64,000 nt of DNA from Spirochaetaceae bacterium (lineage in GTDB: Bacteria > Spirochaetota > Spirochaetia > Treponematales > Treponemataceae), in NCBI GenBank assembly GCA_017622135.1, contig JAGARR010000020.1, positions 1 through 64,000 of the forward strand, given 5' to 3'. Of the stretch, positions 34,935 through 44,483 are shown piece by piece; within the stretch, counting starts at the first letter, position 1, and each line of letters begins with the position of its first letter. The notes beneath the pieces are model-generated. The model had not been told where the DNA came from and ran no database searches. It saw only the letters and a program-made list of their open reading frames with translations. The position numbers and the translations under genes were made by a program.

Positions 34935-37598
34935 TCACGGATTCTTCCTCAGCGTGGGGTACTTCTCGCCAGACTTATACTCCCACTGGTTTCCAAGCAA
35001 GTTCGCTGCATCAGCCGAGGCGATCTCAGCCTCAGTCTTGCGGTCAACTTTGTTCACAATCGTACCATCCGACCCTATATCTCCGATAACAGCTATGCTA
35101 CTGTCTGTCACGCAGTAGTAGATGTTCTCCAGGGTGCTGGGACTGCTTGGATAGCTGGCGTTGTACCCCACCACGGCTCCAGCCTTACTTCCGCTCACTG
35201 TCCCCATGTAGACGCTGTTCAATATCATGCCATACTGATTTTTCTCCCAAAGCTCACCAACCAATCCACCGGCATAACCATTACTTGAGACATCAGCATA
35301 CACGGCACAGTTCTCGATTGTGGAAACCTGTCCATTCCTATCTCTCCCGCCAAACGTCCCCACAAGCCCACCGGTAGCCCCTGTGCCGGTATTGGTAATA
35401 GTCACAAGGGACATGACGTTGCGAATGACGGTGCAGTATGCCATGTTTAGCAGTGCTCCTTTCACGGAGTTCCCCGTGATGTTTCCCTTGAGCACCAGGT
35501 TCTCTATCGTGGAGTAGTTGAAGTCAACAAACAGCCCGCCAGAGGTTCCCTCAAAGGTGATGGAGTGCCCCTGCCCGTCAAAGGTGGAGGGACTGCCATC
35601 GGGCAAATCAATTGGCACCCACTCACCAGAGGGAATCACAATGTCGGCAGTGAGCTTCAGGCTGACCTTTTTGAAGGCTCCACTCTTCAACTGCTGGCCA
35701 ATCCACAGCAGGTTTCCGACGTTAGCCACCTCATACGTACCGTCTGAACCTTTTTTAGGCTCCTCGTAAGTCCACTGGGCGGTGAGGGTAACGGTTCCAT
35801 TCTGGACGGCGGTCAGGTTGCTGACCTCCTCTTCATCGGTATAGACTTTACCCTTATTATCCTTCCAACCTTCGAAGGTATAGCCGGCGCGGGTAAAGGT
35901 ATTTTTCGTCAGACTCTTGGTAGTATCGTAGGTGAAGGGCTGGCCGTCCATGTTGCCTCCACCACCGTTGCCCACAAAGTTCACGGTGTAGGTGTTGGCC
36001 TGCCACTGGGCGGTGAGGGTCAAGTTCTTGTCCTTGTCGTAGACATTGCCTTGAGAATAAGGCTGCCTGTCACCCCCCAGCCATCCTGTAAAGGTGTACC
36101 CTGTTTTAACTAATCCATTATCACCTTGAACCTGTACCGAGCCGCCGCTATAGAAGCTTTGTTGGGCTGGCACATCACCACCTGTCTTGTTGCCGCCGTC
36201 ATAGAGTACGGTGTACAGGTTGAGACGGTAGGTTCCAGTTGTCTCCTCGCTTCGAGTGCCGTCAGCATACACTGCATAGGCGGTGATTGTCACGCTATCA
36301 TCCTCAGGAATTTCAGCATATGCTCCGGTTGCATCCGGGGACAAATATTTTTCATTGTACAGGGTGACCATCACCGGTTGTCCCTGTATCCCTGTCGTCT
36401 CGGGCGCATCACCTATCCGATAGTAGATGGTGGCATCCATTGTGGGAGGCGTAAGGGTGACGGTGGCTCCATGGTTTACTGCATTGGATTCTGGTGCGAG
36501 TACCACAGCGTTAACAGTCTCCCACTTGGCGTAGAGGGTCACGCTCTCATCGGCACTGTAGGTGGCACCTGCGGAGTACGTTGTTCCAGTGCCAGCTGGG
36601 GTGGTGTTCCAGCCCGAGAACCTGTATCCTATCCTTGTCAGGCCGCCGCTGTTGGTGGCCAGGGTAATGTCCGTGTATTGGGTCTTGCTCTGGGAGGCGG
36701 GTGCGGTTCCACCATCGGCTCCATTGCCATCATACTTGATGACATACGTGGCGAGGGGCGCTACCTGTCCGCTGGCAACTGCAGGACTGGAGACGCCCTC
36801 GCTGTCAACCGCCGCAACGGAGGTGCCACCATAATTCGTATTGAACTGAAAGACACTAAGACCATCTACCTGTACATTCGGCTCCACCTTGCAGTCTGCC
36901 ACAAGATGGCGGGTGCCATTGATGGAGAACCATTTGGCACAGTTGGGATCTGTTTCTTCTGTAATGGAGTCGTCATAGGCCCAGTACAAGATGCCGCTCC
37001 TGTCGTCTGCCTCCCACTTCTCCCCGGCCTTGACCACCTCATACTGACTGCTATCATAGTTCCAGACCACCGGGGTGGGCGCTACAGGTGGAGTGTTGTA
37101 CCGAAGGGTCACACCCATCACCTGCCCGGAGCTTTGCATGGTGTCCTTGCGGATGGCCTCAAAGTCCACCCTGAACTCCGTGTGCTCCAGGCTGCCGTCT
37201 GCGGAACCAAGCTGCACCTTGAGCAAGGTGGCCTCGTGAGCCACAACCTGGGCCTTGGACTGCACCGCCGAGTCGCTTACCCGCACCGACTTGTCGGCGC
37301 TGGAGGAATCGCCGATTTCGGCCAGCAGCTCATAGCTCTTGGGATTGATGACATACGCCGCTATTGTGGGAGTGGCGGCCACAGGAATGGTGTCCGCTCC
37401 GGAGTCATTCTTCTGGATGGTGGCATCGCTTACCTCCACCTTCCCCATCTGCACGGTCTCGGACCAGTACTCCAGATAGCCCAGCATGTCCTTGTTCCAC
37501 AGGTCGCAGGACACGACCAGCAGGGACAACAAGATGATGAGAAGAACAGAAGCCCACCGGCACAAACGGAATGCAAGAAATCCAACACCACTTTTCAT
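34935..37598 (-). CDS. Large surface lipoprotein with InlB-type B-repeats and GLUG-like repeats
   Basis: 887 residues from ATG 37598. The signal peptide ends in lipobox LLVVSC. The first 280 residues are of no known family. Four copies of the B-repeat (Listeria-Bacteroides, Flg_new) fold follow: each has a YDGNG-like strand, a GY.F.GW segment and a LYAKW or LTAQW end. A chitobiase/beta-hexosaminidase C-terminal-like segment (VTLTPPTMDATIYYRIGD) lies between the first and second. The C-terminal third (about 650-887) has GLUG-like motifs (GGLVGTFGG, GGLVGELW, GAVVGYNA). The whole suggests a cell-surface adhesin or matrix protein. The leader carries an inverted repeat (CACCCTCT with AGAGGGTG). 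Confidence 0.8.
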   Translation of the reverse strand: MKSGVGFLAFRLCRWASVLLIILLSLLVVSCDLWNKDMLGYLEYWSETVQMGKVEVSDATIQKNDSGADTIPVAATPTIAAYVINPKSYELLAEIGDSSSADKSVRVSDSAVQSKAQVVAHEATLLKVQLGSADGSLEHTEFRVDFEAIRKDTMQSSGQVMGVTLRYNTPPVAPTPVVWNYDSSQYEVVKAGEKWEADDRSGILYWAYDDSITEETDPNCAKWFSINGTRHLVADCKVEPNVQVDGLSVFQFNTNYGGTSVAAVDSEGVSSPAVASGQVAPLATYVIKYDGNGADGGTAPASQSKTQYTDITLATNSGGLTRIGYRFSGWNTTPAGTGTTYSAGATYSADESVTLYAKWETVNAVVLAPESNAVNHGATVTLTPPTMDATIYYRIGDAPETTGIQGQPVMVTLYNEKYLSPDATGAYAEIPEDDSVTITAYAVYADGTRSEETTGTYRLNLYTVLYDGGNKTGGDVPAQQSFYSGGSVQVQGDNGLVKTGYTFTGWLGGDRQPYSQGNVYDKDKNLTLTAQWQANTYTVNFVGNGGGGNMDGQPFTYDTTKSLTKNTFTRAGYTFEGWKDNKGKVYTDEEEVSNLTAVQNGTVTLTAQWTYEEPKKGSDGTYEVANVGNLLWIGQQLKSGAFKKVSLKLTADIVIPSGEWVPIDLPDGSPSTFDGQGHSITFEGTSGGLFVDFNYSTIENLVLKGNITGNSVKGALLNMAYCTVIRNVMSLVTITNTGTGATGGLVGTFGGRDRNGQVSTIENCAVYADVSSNGYAGGLVGELWEKNQYGMILNSVYMGTVSGSKAGAVVGYNASYPSSPSTLENIYYCVTDSSIAVIGDIGSDGTIVNKVDRKTEAEIASADAANLLGNQWEYKSGEKYPTLRKNP

Positions 37599-37805
37599 AT
37601 TACACCCTCTTTGCATGGGGTGTAGAGGGTGATAAAACCATTAAGGAAGCCACAAATTCCCCCAATTCCCCATTATCATACTATCGTAACACATGTATAC
37701 TTTCTTGACCAGCATTTCCCCAGCCACTTTTTCATCATGAAAATACTTTGCAAAGAAACTTCATATCGGTATACTGTCTTCAATATTATATTTGGAGGCA
37801 TTAGA

Positions 37806-38651
37806 ATGCTTAAGAGAACATTGGCCATACTCGCCACACTCATGGTGATTTTCCCCGTGGTGGCTGGCGGAAAGAAGGACGCACCGGCACAGGATGTGTC
37901 CTCACTGGAAAAAATCAAGGCGGCAGGAAAGATTATTTTGGGAACCTCCGCCGACTACCCCCCCTACGAGTTCCATGCCCTGATTGACGGCAAGGACACC
38001 ATCGTGGGATTCGACATCGAGCTGGCAAAGGAGATTGCCAAGGACCTGGGCGTTGAGCTGGAAATCAAGGACATGAGCTTTGACGGCCTGCTGGCAGCCC
38101 TGGTGTCCGGCAACGTGGACATGGTCATTTCCGGCATGACCCCCACCGAGGAGCGCCGCCAGAACGTGGACTTCTCCGACATCTACTACCAGGCTGTCCA
38201 TGGGGCCGTCATCCGTATTGCCAACGTGGACAAGTACGGCAATGACCCCGCCTCACTGAAGGACGTGCTGATTGGAGCCCAGCGTGGTGCCATCCAGGTG
38301 GGAATCGCCAAGGAGCAGATCAAGGGTGTCACCGGCGCAGAGCTGGACAACAACCATCCCCAGGTGAAGGAGCTGGGCGCCCTGCCCGACCTGATCATGG
38401 AGGTGAAGAACAACAAGATTGAGGCGGTCATCGCCGAGCTGCCCGTGGCAGATGCCTACGTGAAGCGCAATTCCGACCTGACCCTGGCCCTCTACTCCTT
38501 CAGCGACAACGAGGGTGGTTCTGCCGTCGCCGTGAAGAAGAACAGTCCTGAGCTGGTGGAGGCCATCAACGCCACCATCGCCCGCCTGGTTGCCGAGGAC
38601 AAGATCAACCAGTACGTGGGCGAGGCCAGCATCCTGGCGGACTCACAGTAG
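37806..38651 (+). CDS. Amino-acid ABC transporter substrate-binding protein
   Basis: 281 residues from ATG 37806 (GGAGG upstream). Signal peptide MLKRTLAILATLMVIFPVVA is followed by GGKKDA, a spirochaete-type end without lipobox cysteine. The mature part has the SBP_bac_3 pattern: LGTSADYPPYEF, IVGFDIELAKEIAKDLG, DMVISGMTPTEERRQNVDFS and an EAVIAELPVADAYV segment. It should bind a polar amino acid in the periplasm. Permease and ATPase genes are not adjacent. It is monocistronic with a strong terminator. A TATACT -10 box lies about 40 bases before the start. Confidence 0.88.
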   Translation: MLKRTLAILATLMVIFPVVAGGKKDAPAQDVSSLEKIKAAGKIILGTSADYPPYEFHALIDGKDTIVGFDIELAKEIAKDLGVELEIKDMSFDGLLAALVSGNVDMVISGMTPTEERRQNVDFSDIYYQAVHGAVIRIANVDKYGNDPASLKDVLIGAQRGAIQVGIAKEQIKGVTGAELDNNHPQVKELGALPDLIMEVKNNKIEAVIAELPVADAYVKRNSDLTLALYSFSDNEGGSAVAVKKNSPELVEAINATIARLVAEDKINQYVGEASILADSQ

Positions 38652-38691
38652 CCAACGCAAAGCGGTAGGAAACCAACTGCCGGTTACAAAC

Positions 38692-38731
38692 AAAGCCCTT
38701 GGAAGGAAAACTCCCCCCAAGGGCTTTTTTA
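38692..38731 (+). terminator. Terminator after the amino-acid binding protein
   Basis: AAAGCCCTTGG (38692-38702) pairs with CCAAGGGCTTT (38717-38727), followed by T to 38731. The T run overlaps the stop of the converging ATPase gene. Confidence 0.88.
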
Positions 38732-39937
38732 TATCATTTCTATTGGCAAGACTTGCACGGTGCTGCTTATGAAGGCATTTTTCTCGCACTGGCACAGAAT
38801 GGTTCCAGTCTCCATGTTGTCCATTTCTTTCAAGACTGGGAAATGCCTGGCCATGGAGACAGTGGGGGTAGCCGTCATCTTGATTTCTATGGGGAAGATA
38901 GTGGCATTTCTTTTGATGAGCAAGTCAATCTCCTTTTTGTTGCTGTCCCTGTAAAAGAAGATATTGCGCACATCCAAGCCCTTGTTGATCCAACTTTTTA
39001 CAATTTCGCTGACAACAAAGGTCTCGAAAAGCGCTCCTGCCATGGCTCCATTTTGGGCAACTGCCTTGTTGTCCCAACCAACAAGATAACACACAAGCCC
39101 CACATCATTGAAATATACTTTTGGTGTTTTTATCACCCGTTTCAATATATTGTTCTCATAGGGACGCAAAAAGAAGATGATTCCAGAAGCCTCCAAAACA
39201 GAAACCCAGCTTTGAACTGTCTTTAGGGAAACTCCAATCGTGTTGGCAATGTCTGTAGCATTGAACAAGCCACCTGTCCTGGAGGCCAAGGCAACCATGA
39301 ATTTGTAGAAGGTTGTCCCATCCTTTATGTTCATGAGATTTCTTACATCCCGCTCAATATATGACTTGACATAGGACCTATAGAAGAAGTCCCAATTCAA
39401 AGAGGTGTCGCTCAACTCCGGCATGGAACCCCGAAAGATATACTCCCAGACATCACCAATCGGCTTTTTGCTTTCAGTTCGACCTGCAATGTATTCAGAA
39501 TTGGGGATAAAAAAATCGTTGCAATCAATTTCCAGCCGCTCCCTTACCGAAAGGCCTTGCAGCTCCAGGATTCCAATCCTCCCGGCCAATGATTCGCCAA
39601 CATTCTGCATCAAGGAGTAGGTCTGCGAGCCAGTTATGCACAGCTGACCTTTGGAGCTGTCCTTGTCAAGCAAGAATTTTATGTATTTGAATAGCTCCGG
39701 TGCATATTGCACCTCATCAATGATGAGGGGAAGCCGGTGATTCTTAAAGAACAGTGCCGGGTCCGTTTTTGCCAGCTCCAGTTCCATCATGTCATCTAAG
39801 GTTACATACTCATAGCCCTGCAGCTCGGTCCTCAACAAGGTACTCTTGCCAACCTGCCTTGGCCCTGTCAACAATACAACCTTGAATTGAGCCAGCATTT
39901 GTTTCAATGTATCTGTTATATGCCGCTTGTAATACAT
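38729..39937 (-). CDS. AAA ATPase with DUF4143 domain (second)
   Basis: 402 residues. Walker A is GPRQVGKST (25-33), Walker B LPLIIDEVQY, sensor CITGSQTYSLM. The middle winged-helix part (GVSLKTVQSWVSVLEASGII) and the C-terminal KKEIDLLIKRNATIFPIEIK match the DUF4143 layout, with the D...ExK-like residues present. It is distantly similar to the gene at 24677. Function is not established. It ends at the terminator of the converging binding-protein gene. Confidence 0.87.
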   Translation of the reverse strand: MYYKRHITDTLKQMLAQFKVVLLTGPRQVGKSTLLRTELQGYEYVTLDDMMELELAKTDPALFFKNHRLPLIIDEVQYAPELFKYIKFLLDKDSSKGQLCITGSQTYSLMQNVGESLAGRIGILELQGLSVRERLEIDCNDFFIPNSEYIAGRTESKKPIGDVWEYIFRGSMPELSDTSLNWDFFYRSYVKSYIERDVRNLMNIKDGTTFYKFMVALASRTGGLFNATDIANTIGVSLKTVQSWVSVLEASGIIFFLRPYENNILKRVIKTPKVYFNDVGLVCYLVGWDNKAVAQNGAMAGALFETFVVSEIVKSWINKGLDVRNIFFYRDSNKKEIDLLIKRNATIFPIEIKMTATPTVSMARHFPVLKEMDNMETGTILCQCEKNAFISSTVQVLPIEMI

Positions 39938-40233
39938 CCTGCTACCATTTATGCTAAAGTGAGGTCACACTCCATTTTAACATACACAGCCGCAAAAAAA
40001 CAAGTTCTTCTGTTTGATGGGGACTCCCACATCCAGTTGGACAGCTTGAGCCAAGCCTATTCCCCGGCCTTGGCAAGGTGCCTGCCGGGACAACAACCTT
40101 ATTGCCACAGCTCTTCCTAAACGGCCGCACCTCGAAAAACTTTTGCAAAAAAATCCCACCGATCTCCCGCAAAAACGCATTTTTTTGTCAGATTCACACA
40201 ATAATATATATGAGACCCAATCAACGGAGGAAC
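39938..40233. other. Intergenic region upstream of the split Rpn gene
   Basis: 296 bases. 40169-40210 resembles 10569-10610 (GCAAAAACGCAT, T-rich stretch, GATT, CACAATA) and probably holds the Rpn promoter. CGGAGG before the ATG at 40234 is a ribosome site. Nothing else is recognisable. Confidence 0.4.
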
Positions 40234-40386
40234 AATGCTGACAGAAGCAGAGCTACAAAAACAGTGGGAGAGCCTCACCTTTACCGACGACTTCATCTTT
40301 TCCCGGGTGATGCTGAAAAAAAAACTCTGCCTAAACCCCACCACAAAAAGCGCCCGCAGGGCCGCTTCCCAGCTACCTTAACCCAC

Positions 40387-40490
40387 CGGGGTTCTTAGGG
40401 GCAGGCAGCCCCTAAGCAGTGCTGGGGGAAGGGGAGGTTTTAGGAGGGGAAAACCCCCGCTTCTGAGTAGAGGGGGTGTCCCCTCCTAAA
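40387..40490. repeat. Palindromic repeat, copy 2 (inside Rpn gene)
   Basis: Hairpin one has arms 40394-40402 and 40408-40416 (CTTAGGGGC/GCCCCTAAG, loop AGGCA). Hairpin two has TTAGGAGGGG and CCCCTCCTAA with an inner ACCCCC/GGGGGT stem. About 90 percent identical by eye to copy 3, and shorter than copy 1. Confidence 0.9.
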
Positions 40491-40815
40491 TCACCGTGGA
40501 AATGCAAACTGGACACAAGAAGGAGCTTCCCAAACGGAGCCGCTATTACCAAAGCGTTGCAGATGTCAGCACCACTCCCACAGGAGCAAAATATCGCAAT
40601 TTGCCAGATAATATCCTCATCTTTATTTGTACTTTTGATCCCTTCAACAAAAATCTTCCCCGCTACACCTTCCAGTACACTTGTGATGAAGCCCCCGAAC
40701 TCAAGCTAAAAGACGGTTCCCTCCGCATCTTTTTGAACACCACTGCAAATCAGTTAGATAACCTTGACCAGAAGCTCCAAGCATTTTATCATTACTTACA
40801 GAAATCTCTTTTGTC

Positions 40816-40919
40816 TGGGGTTCTTAGGGGCAAGCAGCCCCTAAGCAGTGCTGGGGGGAAAGGGAGGTTTTAGGAGGGGAAACCCACCGCTTCTGAGTAG
40901 AGGGGGTGTCCCCTCCTAA
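40816..40919. repeat. Palindromic repeat, copy 3 (inside Rpn gene)
   Basis: Same two hairpins as copy 2. The first loop is AAGCA, and the inner stem of the second hairpin is weakened (ACCCACC opposite GGGGGT). Same orientation as copies 1 and 2. Confidence 0.9.
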
Positions 40920-41203
40920 CTACAGGAGGCACTACATGACTTGGGCTGTAAAAATGGCAGATGCACGGTATGACGGCTACGACGAGGGTTATGAGAAAGG
41001 TATCTCCGTTGGACTAACCACTGGCCGGGAAGAAGGCATTTCTATTGGGCTGGAACGGGGGGCATACCAGACCAAGCTGGAGACGGCAAAGAGTTTTCTT
41101 GCAGAAGGACTTACTCCTCAAGTGGTTGCTCGTTGTACTGGGCTTCCGATAGAGAGGGTGATGGAATTAAGTACAATTACAGATAGATTAAAGGAGGAAT
41201 AAA

Positions 41204-41644
41204 ATGAGTTGTCATGATATTGGAAGAGGACTGGATTCTGTAACACGGGTTGTTATTGAAATGTATGATACAGGGGAAATCACTATTAAGACGGCATTAA
41301 AGTTATTTACTGCCTTAAGAAATGGTGTATATTGGTGCGATGGAAACGAACATGAGGCAGTTCTGTCAATTTTTAACTGCAGATGTGGAAACTGTCTTAA
41401 AAAAATGAAACCTGGAGAAAAATTCTTTGATATCGACGATTCCCCCAGTGGAGTTATAGAAAATTCCGACGATATTTTGAGAAATTATAAAGAAGATTAT
41501 GCAGGCTGGCGTTTTTGTACTGAATGTTTTGATAAAATCATAAGCACTGTCAGTAACGGAAATTACTCAGGTGAAGATGCACGAAAATATATTGAACAGA
41601 TACACGAAGATAGGCCAGAAGATTTTACTGTGGTGGACGAGTAA
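41204..41644 (+). CDS. Hypothetical protein with a four-cysteine metal-site pattern
   Basis: 146 residues, starting one base after the Rpn stop with AAGGAGG upstream. The middle holds CRCGNC and, about 48 residues later, CTEC, a likely zinc site. The N-terminus is helical (TRVVIEMYDTGEITIKTALKLF) and the C-terminus acidic (IHEDRPEDFTVVDE). No family is recognised. The base composition is AT-richer than the housekeeping genes, in keeping with the accessory region. Confidence 0.55.
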   Translation: MSCHDIGRGLDSVTRVVIEMYDTGEITIKTALKLFTALRNGVYWCDGNEHEAVLSIFNCRCGNCLKKMKPGEKFFDIDDSPSGVIENSDDILRNYKEDYAGWRFCTECFDKIISTVSNGNYSGEDARKYIEQIHEDRPEDFTVVDE

Positions 41645-41687
41645 ATACTGCAGTTCAGTGATGGTGTAAGGAGGTGAATACCCCATT

Positions 41688-42144
41688 CCCCTAGAGGACG
41701 GTACCGAAAAGATTTTTCTCAACACTTCACCCAAAGACCTCAGCAACCTTGACGGTGATTTACGATTGTTCTATGATTATATCAAAGGTAACGTTGCACA
41801 AACTGCCTTTACTAAGAAACTGGATGCTACAATTTCTCGTATGAAGCAAGAACAGGAGGAAAGAAACATGTATCTTACTTACACATCCCGTATGATGGAA
41901 TGTCGCCAAGACGGATTTTCAGAAGGGACTTGCCACTGGTCGTGAAGAAGGCATTTCCATCGGGATGGAACGTGGATTAGAGAAAGGACTAGAACGTGGA
42001 GCCTACCAAAAAGCATTGGAAACGGCAAAAGCATTCCTTTCTTACGGTGATTCTCCAGAGAAAGTTGCTCTTTGTACTGGGCTTCCGATGGAAATAGTGA
42101 TGAAGCTGGTGCAACTGAGTAAAAGCTACACAGACAGGCTTTAG
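41688..42144 (+). pseudogene. Second Rpn-family remnant, truncated and frameshifted
   Basis: The frame from about 41688 reads LEDGTEKIFLNTSPKDLSNL, the middle of an Rpn protein, and continues to RMMECRQDGFSEG. One extra G in GGG at 41925-41927 shifts the frame. The continuation GLATGREEGISIGMERG, then GLERGAYQKALETAK and GLPMEIVMKLV, is in the next frame to the stop at 42144. The N-terminal catalytic part is missing. No palindromic repeat is seen in this copy. Confidence 0.75.
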
Positions 42145-42203
42145 ACAAAGATAAAACCCACTATTAAAGCATGAGACAGTGGGAGATGGGATTGAGATAG
42201 GGG

Positions 42204-42386
42204 TTATTCTGTTTGGAAGACTACACCTTGGGTTTTGTTGACGAATTCGTAGTGGATGGTGCGGGAAAGGCCTTCAGGTAGTTCGACTGGAGGAACAAAA
42301 CCTGTAGCAGCTACTCGACTAGATGTAAAATAGGTGTTCTGGCAAAACTTTTTTACACGGATCGAACTGATGGGAAGTTTGCTCAT
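42204..42386 (-). pseudogene. NAD-dependent sugar epimerase, C-terminal fragment
   Basis: 60 codons, overlapping the glycosyltransferase stop by ATGA. The text IRVKKFCQNTYF, ATGFVPPVELPEGLSRTI and HYEF resembles the last part of NAD-dependent epimerase/dehydratases in polysaccharide clusters. The Rossmann domain and catalytic Tyr-x3-Lys are absent. It is probably the remains of a gene lost at the downstream end of the cluster; the family call is tentative. Confidence 0.45.
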
Positions 42387-43555
42387 TCTAAGGATTCATA
42401 GCCTTCTAATTTTTTATCCCATGAATAATTATGTAATACAGTTTCATATCCAGCACATGCTATTTTTTTTCGATACTCAGGATTTCTCATAAGCTCTAAA
42501 CATGATTCTGCTATTTCAATCGCAGAATCTTTAATAAAGCAATTAATACCATCTGTTAATTCAGGAATTGCTGAAGAAATAATAGAAGTCATTATTACTG
42601 GTATCATACATCCCATAGAAACTAAAACTTTATTTTGAATTCCTGCTGCAATTCTAACAGGAGCAACAGTAAGACAAGAGTCTATTATTTCATACTCTAT
42701 AGATTCAACAAAACCTGTAACAAAAATTGACTTTCCGTCAGCAAGATTCTGAATCTTTTCTGGAGGTTCTGCTCCATATATATAAAATACAGCATTGGAT
42801 TCAGAACGTTTTATGAGGGGGAAAATCTCTTCAATAAAATACAAAACAGCATCTTGATTTTGTAGAGTTCTCATATTTCCGATAAAACAAATCTTCATGG
42901 GATTATAATTTTCTGTTGGATTATTTATTATATTCACACCATTTGTATAACAATGCAAACTCTTCTCATGCACATTAAAACCGTTGTTTAGATAATCAAT
43001 ATCCATTTGGGACACCAGTATAACTTTAGGATATGTTTTTATGATCTTCCTTTCGTAATTTTTTATTAAATTTCTTTCAAATCTATATACTATTTGTTTA
43101 ATCGAACGTCTTTTTGATTGAGTAGCAAGTTCATAGGTTTTTGACAGTGCATCTGTCATTTCTACTATTGACTTACTTTTCATACCAGTCTTATCAAGAT
43201 ATGGAACCATTCTAAGCAGATGTGCGATATACTCATCAGGTTTCTCTGATTTTATTGTCTTTTTTAGTTGTCCTAGAAATGGTGCTGAAAAATAATAACC
43301 GCACTGAGCTGGCCTTTGACATAATGCAAACAAAACAGCAAAAATATATGACGAAAATTTATGTTTTTTCACCAAATAAATTGTATCATATAAATCAAAG
43401 TATTCTTTTTTTAATTTAATTTCTCCGAAACAAAAAGAAATCAGAATAAGTTCATGACCTTTATTTTTTAAATAACGTGAAATGCTATTTAACCGAAGTA
43501 CATCACCGCCATTTTCTGGAAAAGGAAATCTTGGAGCCAAAAGGCAAATTTTCAT
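42383..43555 (-). CDS. Glycosyltransferase family 4 (GT-B)
   Basis: 390 residues. The N-terminus MKICLLAPRFPFPENGGDVL with SRYLKNKGHELILIS is the acceptor half of GT-B enzymes. The second half has MKICFIGNMRTLQNQDAVLY, FVTGFVESIEYEI and VAPVRIAAGIQNKVLVSMGC, the donor-binding region, with glutamine where many GT4 enzymes have the E of ExGxxxK. It likely adds a sugar to the polysaccharide repeat unit in the cytoplasm. Very AT-rich, like its neighbours. Confidence 0.8.
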   Translation of the reverse strand: MKICLLAPRFPFPENGGDVLRLNSISRYLKNKGHELILISFCFGEIKLKKEYFDLYDTIYLVKKHKFSSYIFAVLFALCQRPAQCGYYFSAPFLGQLKKTIKSEKPDEYIAHLLRMVPYLDKTGMKSKSIVEMTDALSKTYELATQSKRRSIKQIVYRFERNLIKNYERKIIKTYPKVILVSQMDIDYLNNGFNVHEKSLHCYTNGVNIINNPTENYNPMKICFIGNMRTLQNQDAVLYFIEEIFPLIKRSESNAVFYIYGAEPPEKIQNLADGKSIFVTGFVESIEYEIIDSCLTVAPVRIAAGIQNKVLVSMGCMIPVIMTSIISSAIPELTDGINCFIKDSAIEIAESCLELMRNPEYRKKIACAGYETVLHNYSWDKKLEGYESLE

Positions 43556-43682
43556 GAGTATAAATCTCCGTTATATTTTATGTAGTTCTATTAGAGTGTT
43601 AGATAGGAATAAAAAGATATTCATTTAATTAGTTAAAAAAATTATCAAATTTGAACTTTTTCTGTGCTAATCTATATTCCTC

Positions 43683-44483
43683 TCATCTGCACAAGATTAT
43701 GTGCTTCAAAACAGCTAGATTTCTATTAATGAAAAAAAATAAATTATATCTTGTACTCTTTGATAGATATAATTTCCAATATTCACAGAGCAAGAAAATA
43801 TGAGTTTTGATAATTGTACCTCTATTTCGTGTTTTATTGGAAAGAGAATTCTCCTTGAACCGATAAAAATAAATTACATCTTCAGAAGCTTTCACTCCCA
43901 CAGGTAAATCAGGTTCCATCGAGAACATAAAAAGGCCATCTTCTCCATAATCAAACTTTCTTGAAAAAGAAGTTTTTTTGCATATTACGGTTGGTAATAA
44001 CTTTCCAATAGGTACTGAAAAATATGACTTAACTCTTATATGATTATATATTCCATTTGAATCAAGAGAATCATATAATTGTGTCAGATATATATCAGTT
44101 GTCCGCTTTGACAAATCATCAAATCTTTGTACTTTTGCCAAGGCCATCTGACTACCATTTGTCTTCTCAAGCAATCCAGTAAGGTAATTTTCAGAAACCC
44201 AGTCATCAGAATCTATGAAGGTAATATAATCTCCAGTGGCATGCTTGATACCAATATTACGGGCATTTGACACACCTTTTTCTAAAGAATAAATATACTG
44301 TATCTTTAAAGGGGAATTATTGAGATAATGCTGTATTTCCTGCTCATAAGGATGCTGCTCACCATTCAATATCAGTACAACATCAAACTCATCCACCGAT
44401 AAAGTCTGGCGAGAAAGGGAATCCAAACACTCATATAGAGTGTAATCAGGTTTATAAGTTGGAATTATGACGGTTATTTTCAT
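43683..44483 (-). CDS. Glycosyltransferase family 2 (GT-A)
   Basis: 266 residues from ATG 44483. The GT-A core is plain: MKITVIIPTYKPDYTLYECL, then EKGVSNARNIGIKHATGDYI followed by TFIDSDDWVSENYL, with the metal-binding DSDD. Transfers one sugar from a nucleotide donor to the lipid-linked unit. Its start overlaps the polymerase gene by 32 bases. Low GC; part of the LoaP-led operon. Confidence 0.85.
   Translation of the reverse strand: MKITVIIPTYKPDYTLYECLDSLSRQTLSVDEFDVVLILNGEQHPYEQEIQHYLNNSPLKIQYIYSLEKGVSNARNIGIKHATGDYITFIDSDDWVSENYLTGLLEKTNGSQMALAKVQRFDDLSKRTTDIYLTQLYDSLDSNGIYNHIRVKSYFSVPIGKLLPTVICKKTSFSRKFDYGEDGLFMFSMEPDLPVGVKASEDVIYFYRFKENSLSNKTRNRGTIIKTHIFLLCEYWKLYLSKSTRYNLFFFINRNLAVLKHIILCR

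Larger units (their letters stand above)
40234..41202 (+). pseudogene. Rpn-family nuclease gene interrupted twice by the palindromic repeat
   Basis: Three successive parts of one Rpn (PD-(D/E)XK nuclease/putative transposase) protein are visible. Part 1 (40234-40381) is the N-terminus, MLTEAELQKQWESLTFTDDF onward, and runs into stop before repeat copy 2. Part 2 (40491-40815) has the catalytic VEMQTGHKKELPKRSRYYQS, then ILIFICTFDPF and IFLNTTANQLDN. Part 3 (40920-41202) has RRHYMTWAVKMADARYDGYD, the Gly/Glu tail and the ending GLPIERVMELS. Repeats of about 104 bp sit between the parts, each replacing some coding sequence (by estimate about 45 and about 20 codons). No single protein can be made. 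The last piece may still be translated from ATG 40936, which has AGGAGG before it. Confidence 0.85.

Noticed and set aside
36126..37625. 499-codon open frame antisense to the B-repeat lipoprotein
   Set aside because: The lipoprotein strand has signal peptide, lipobox and repeat domains; the reverse frame has none.
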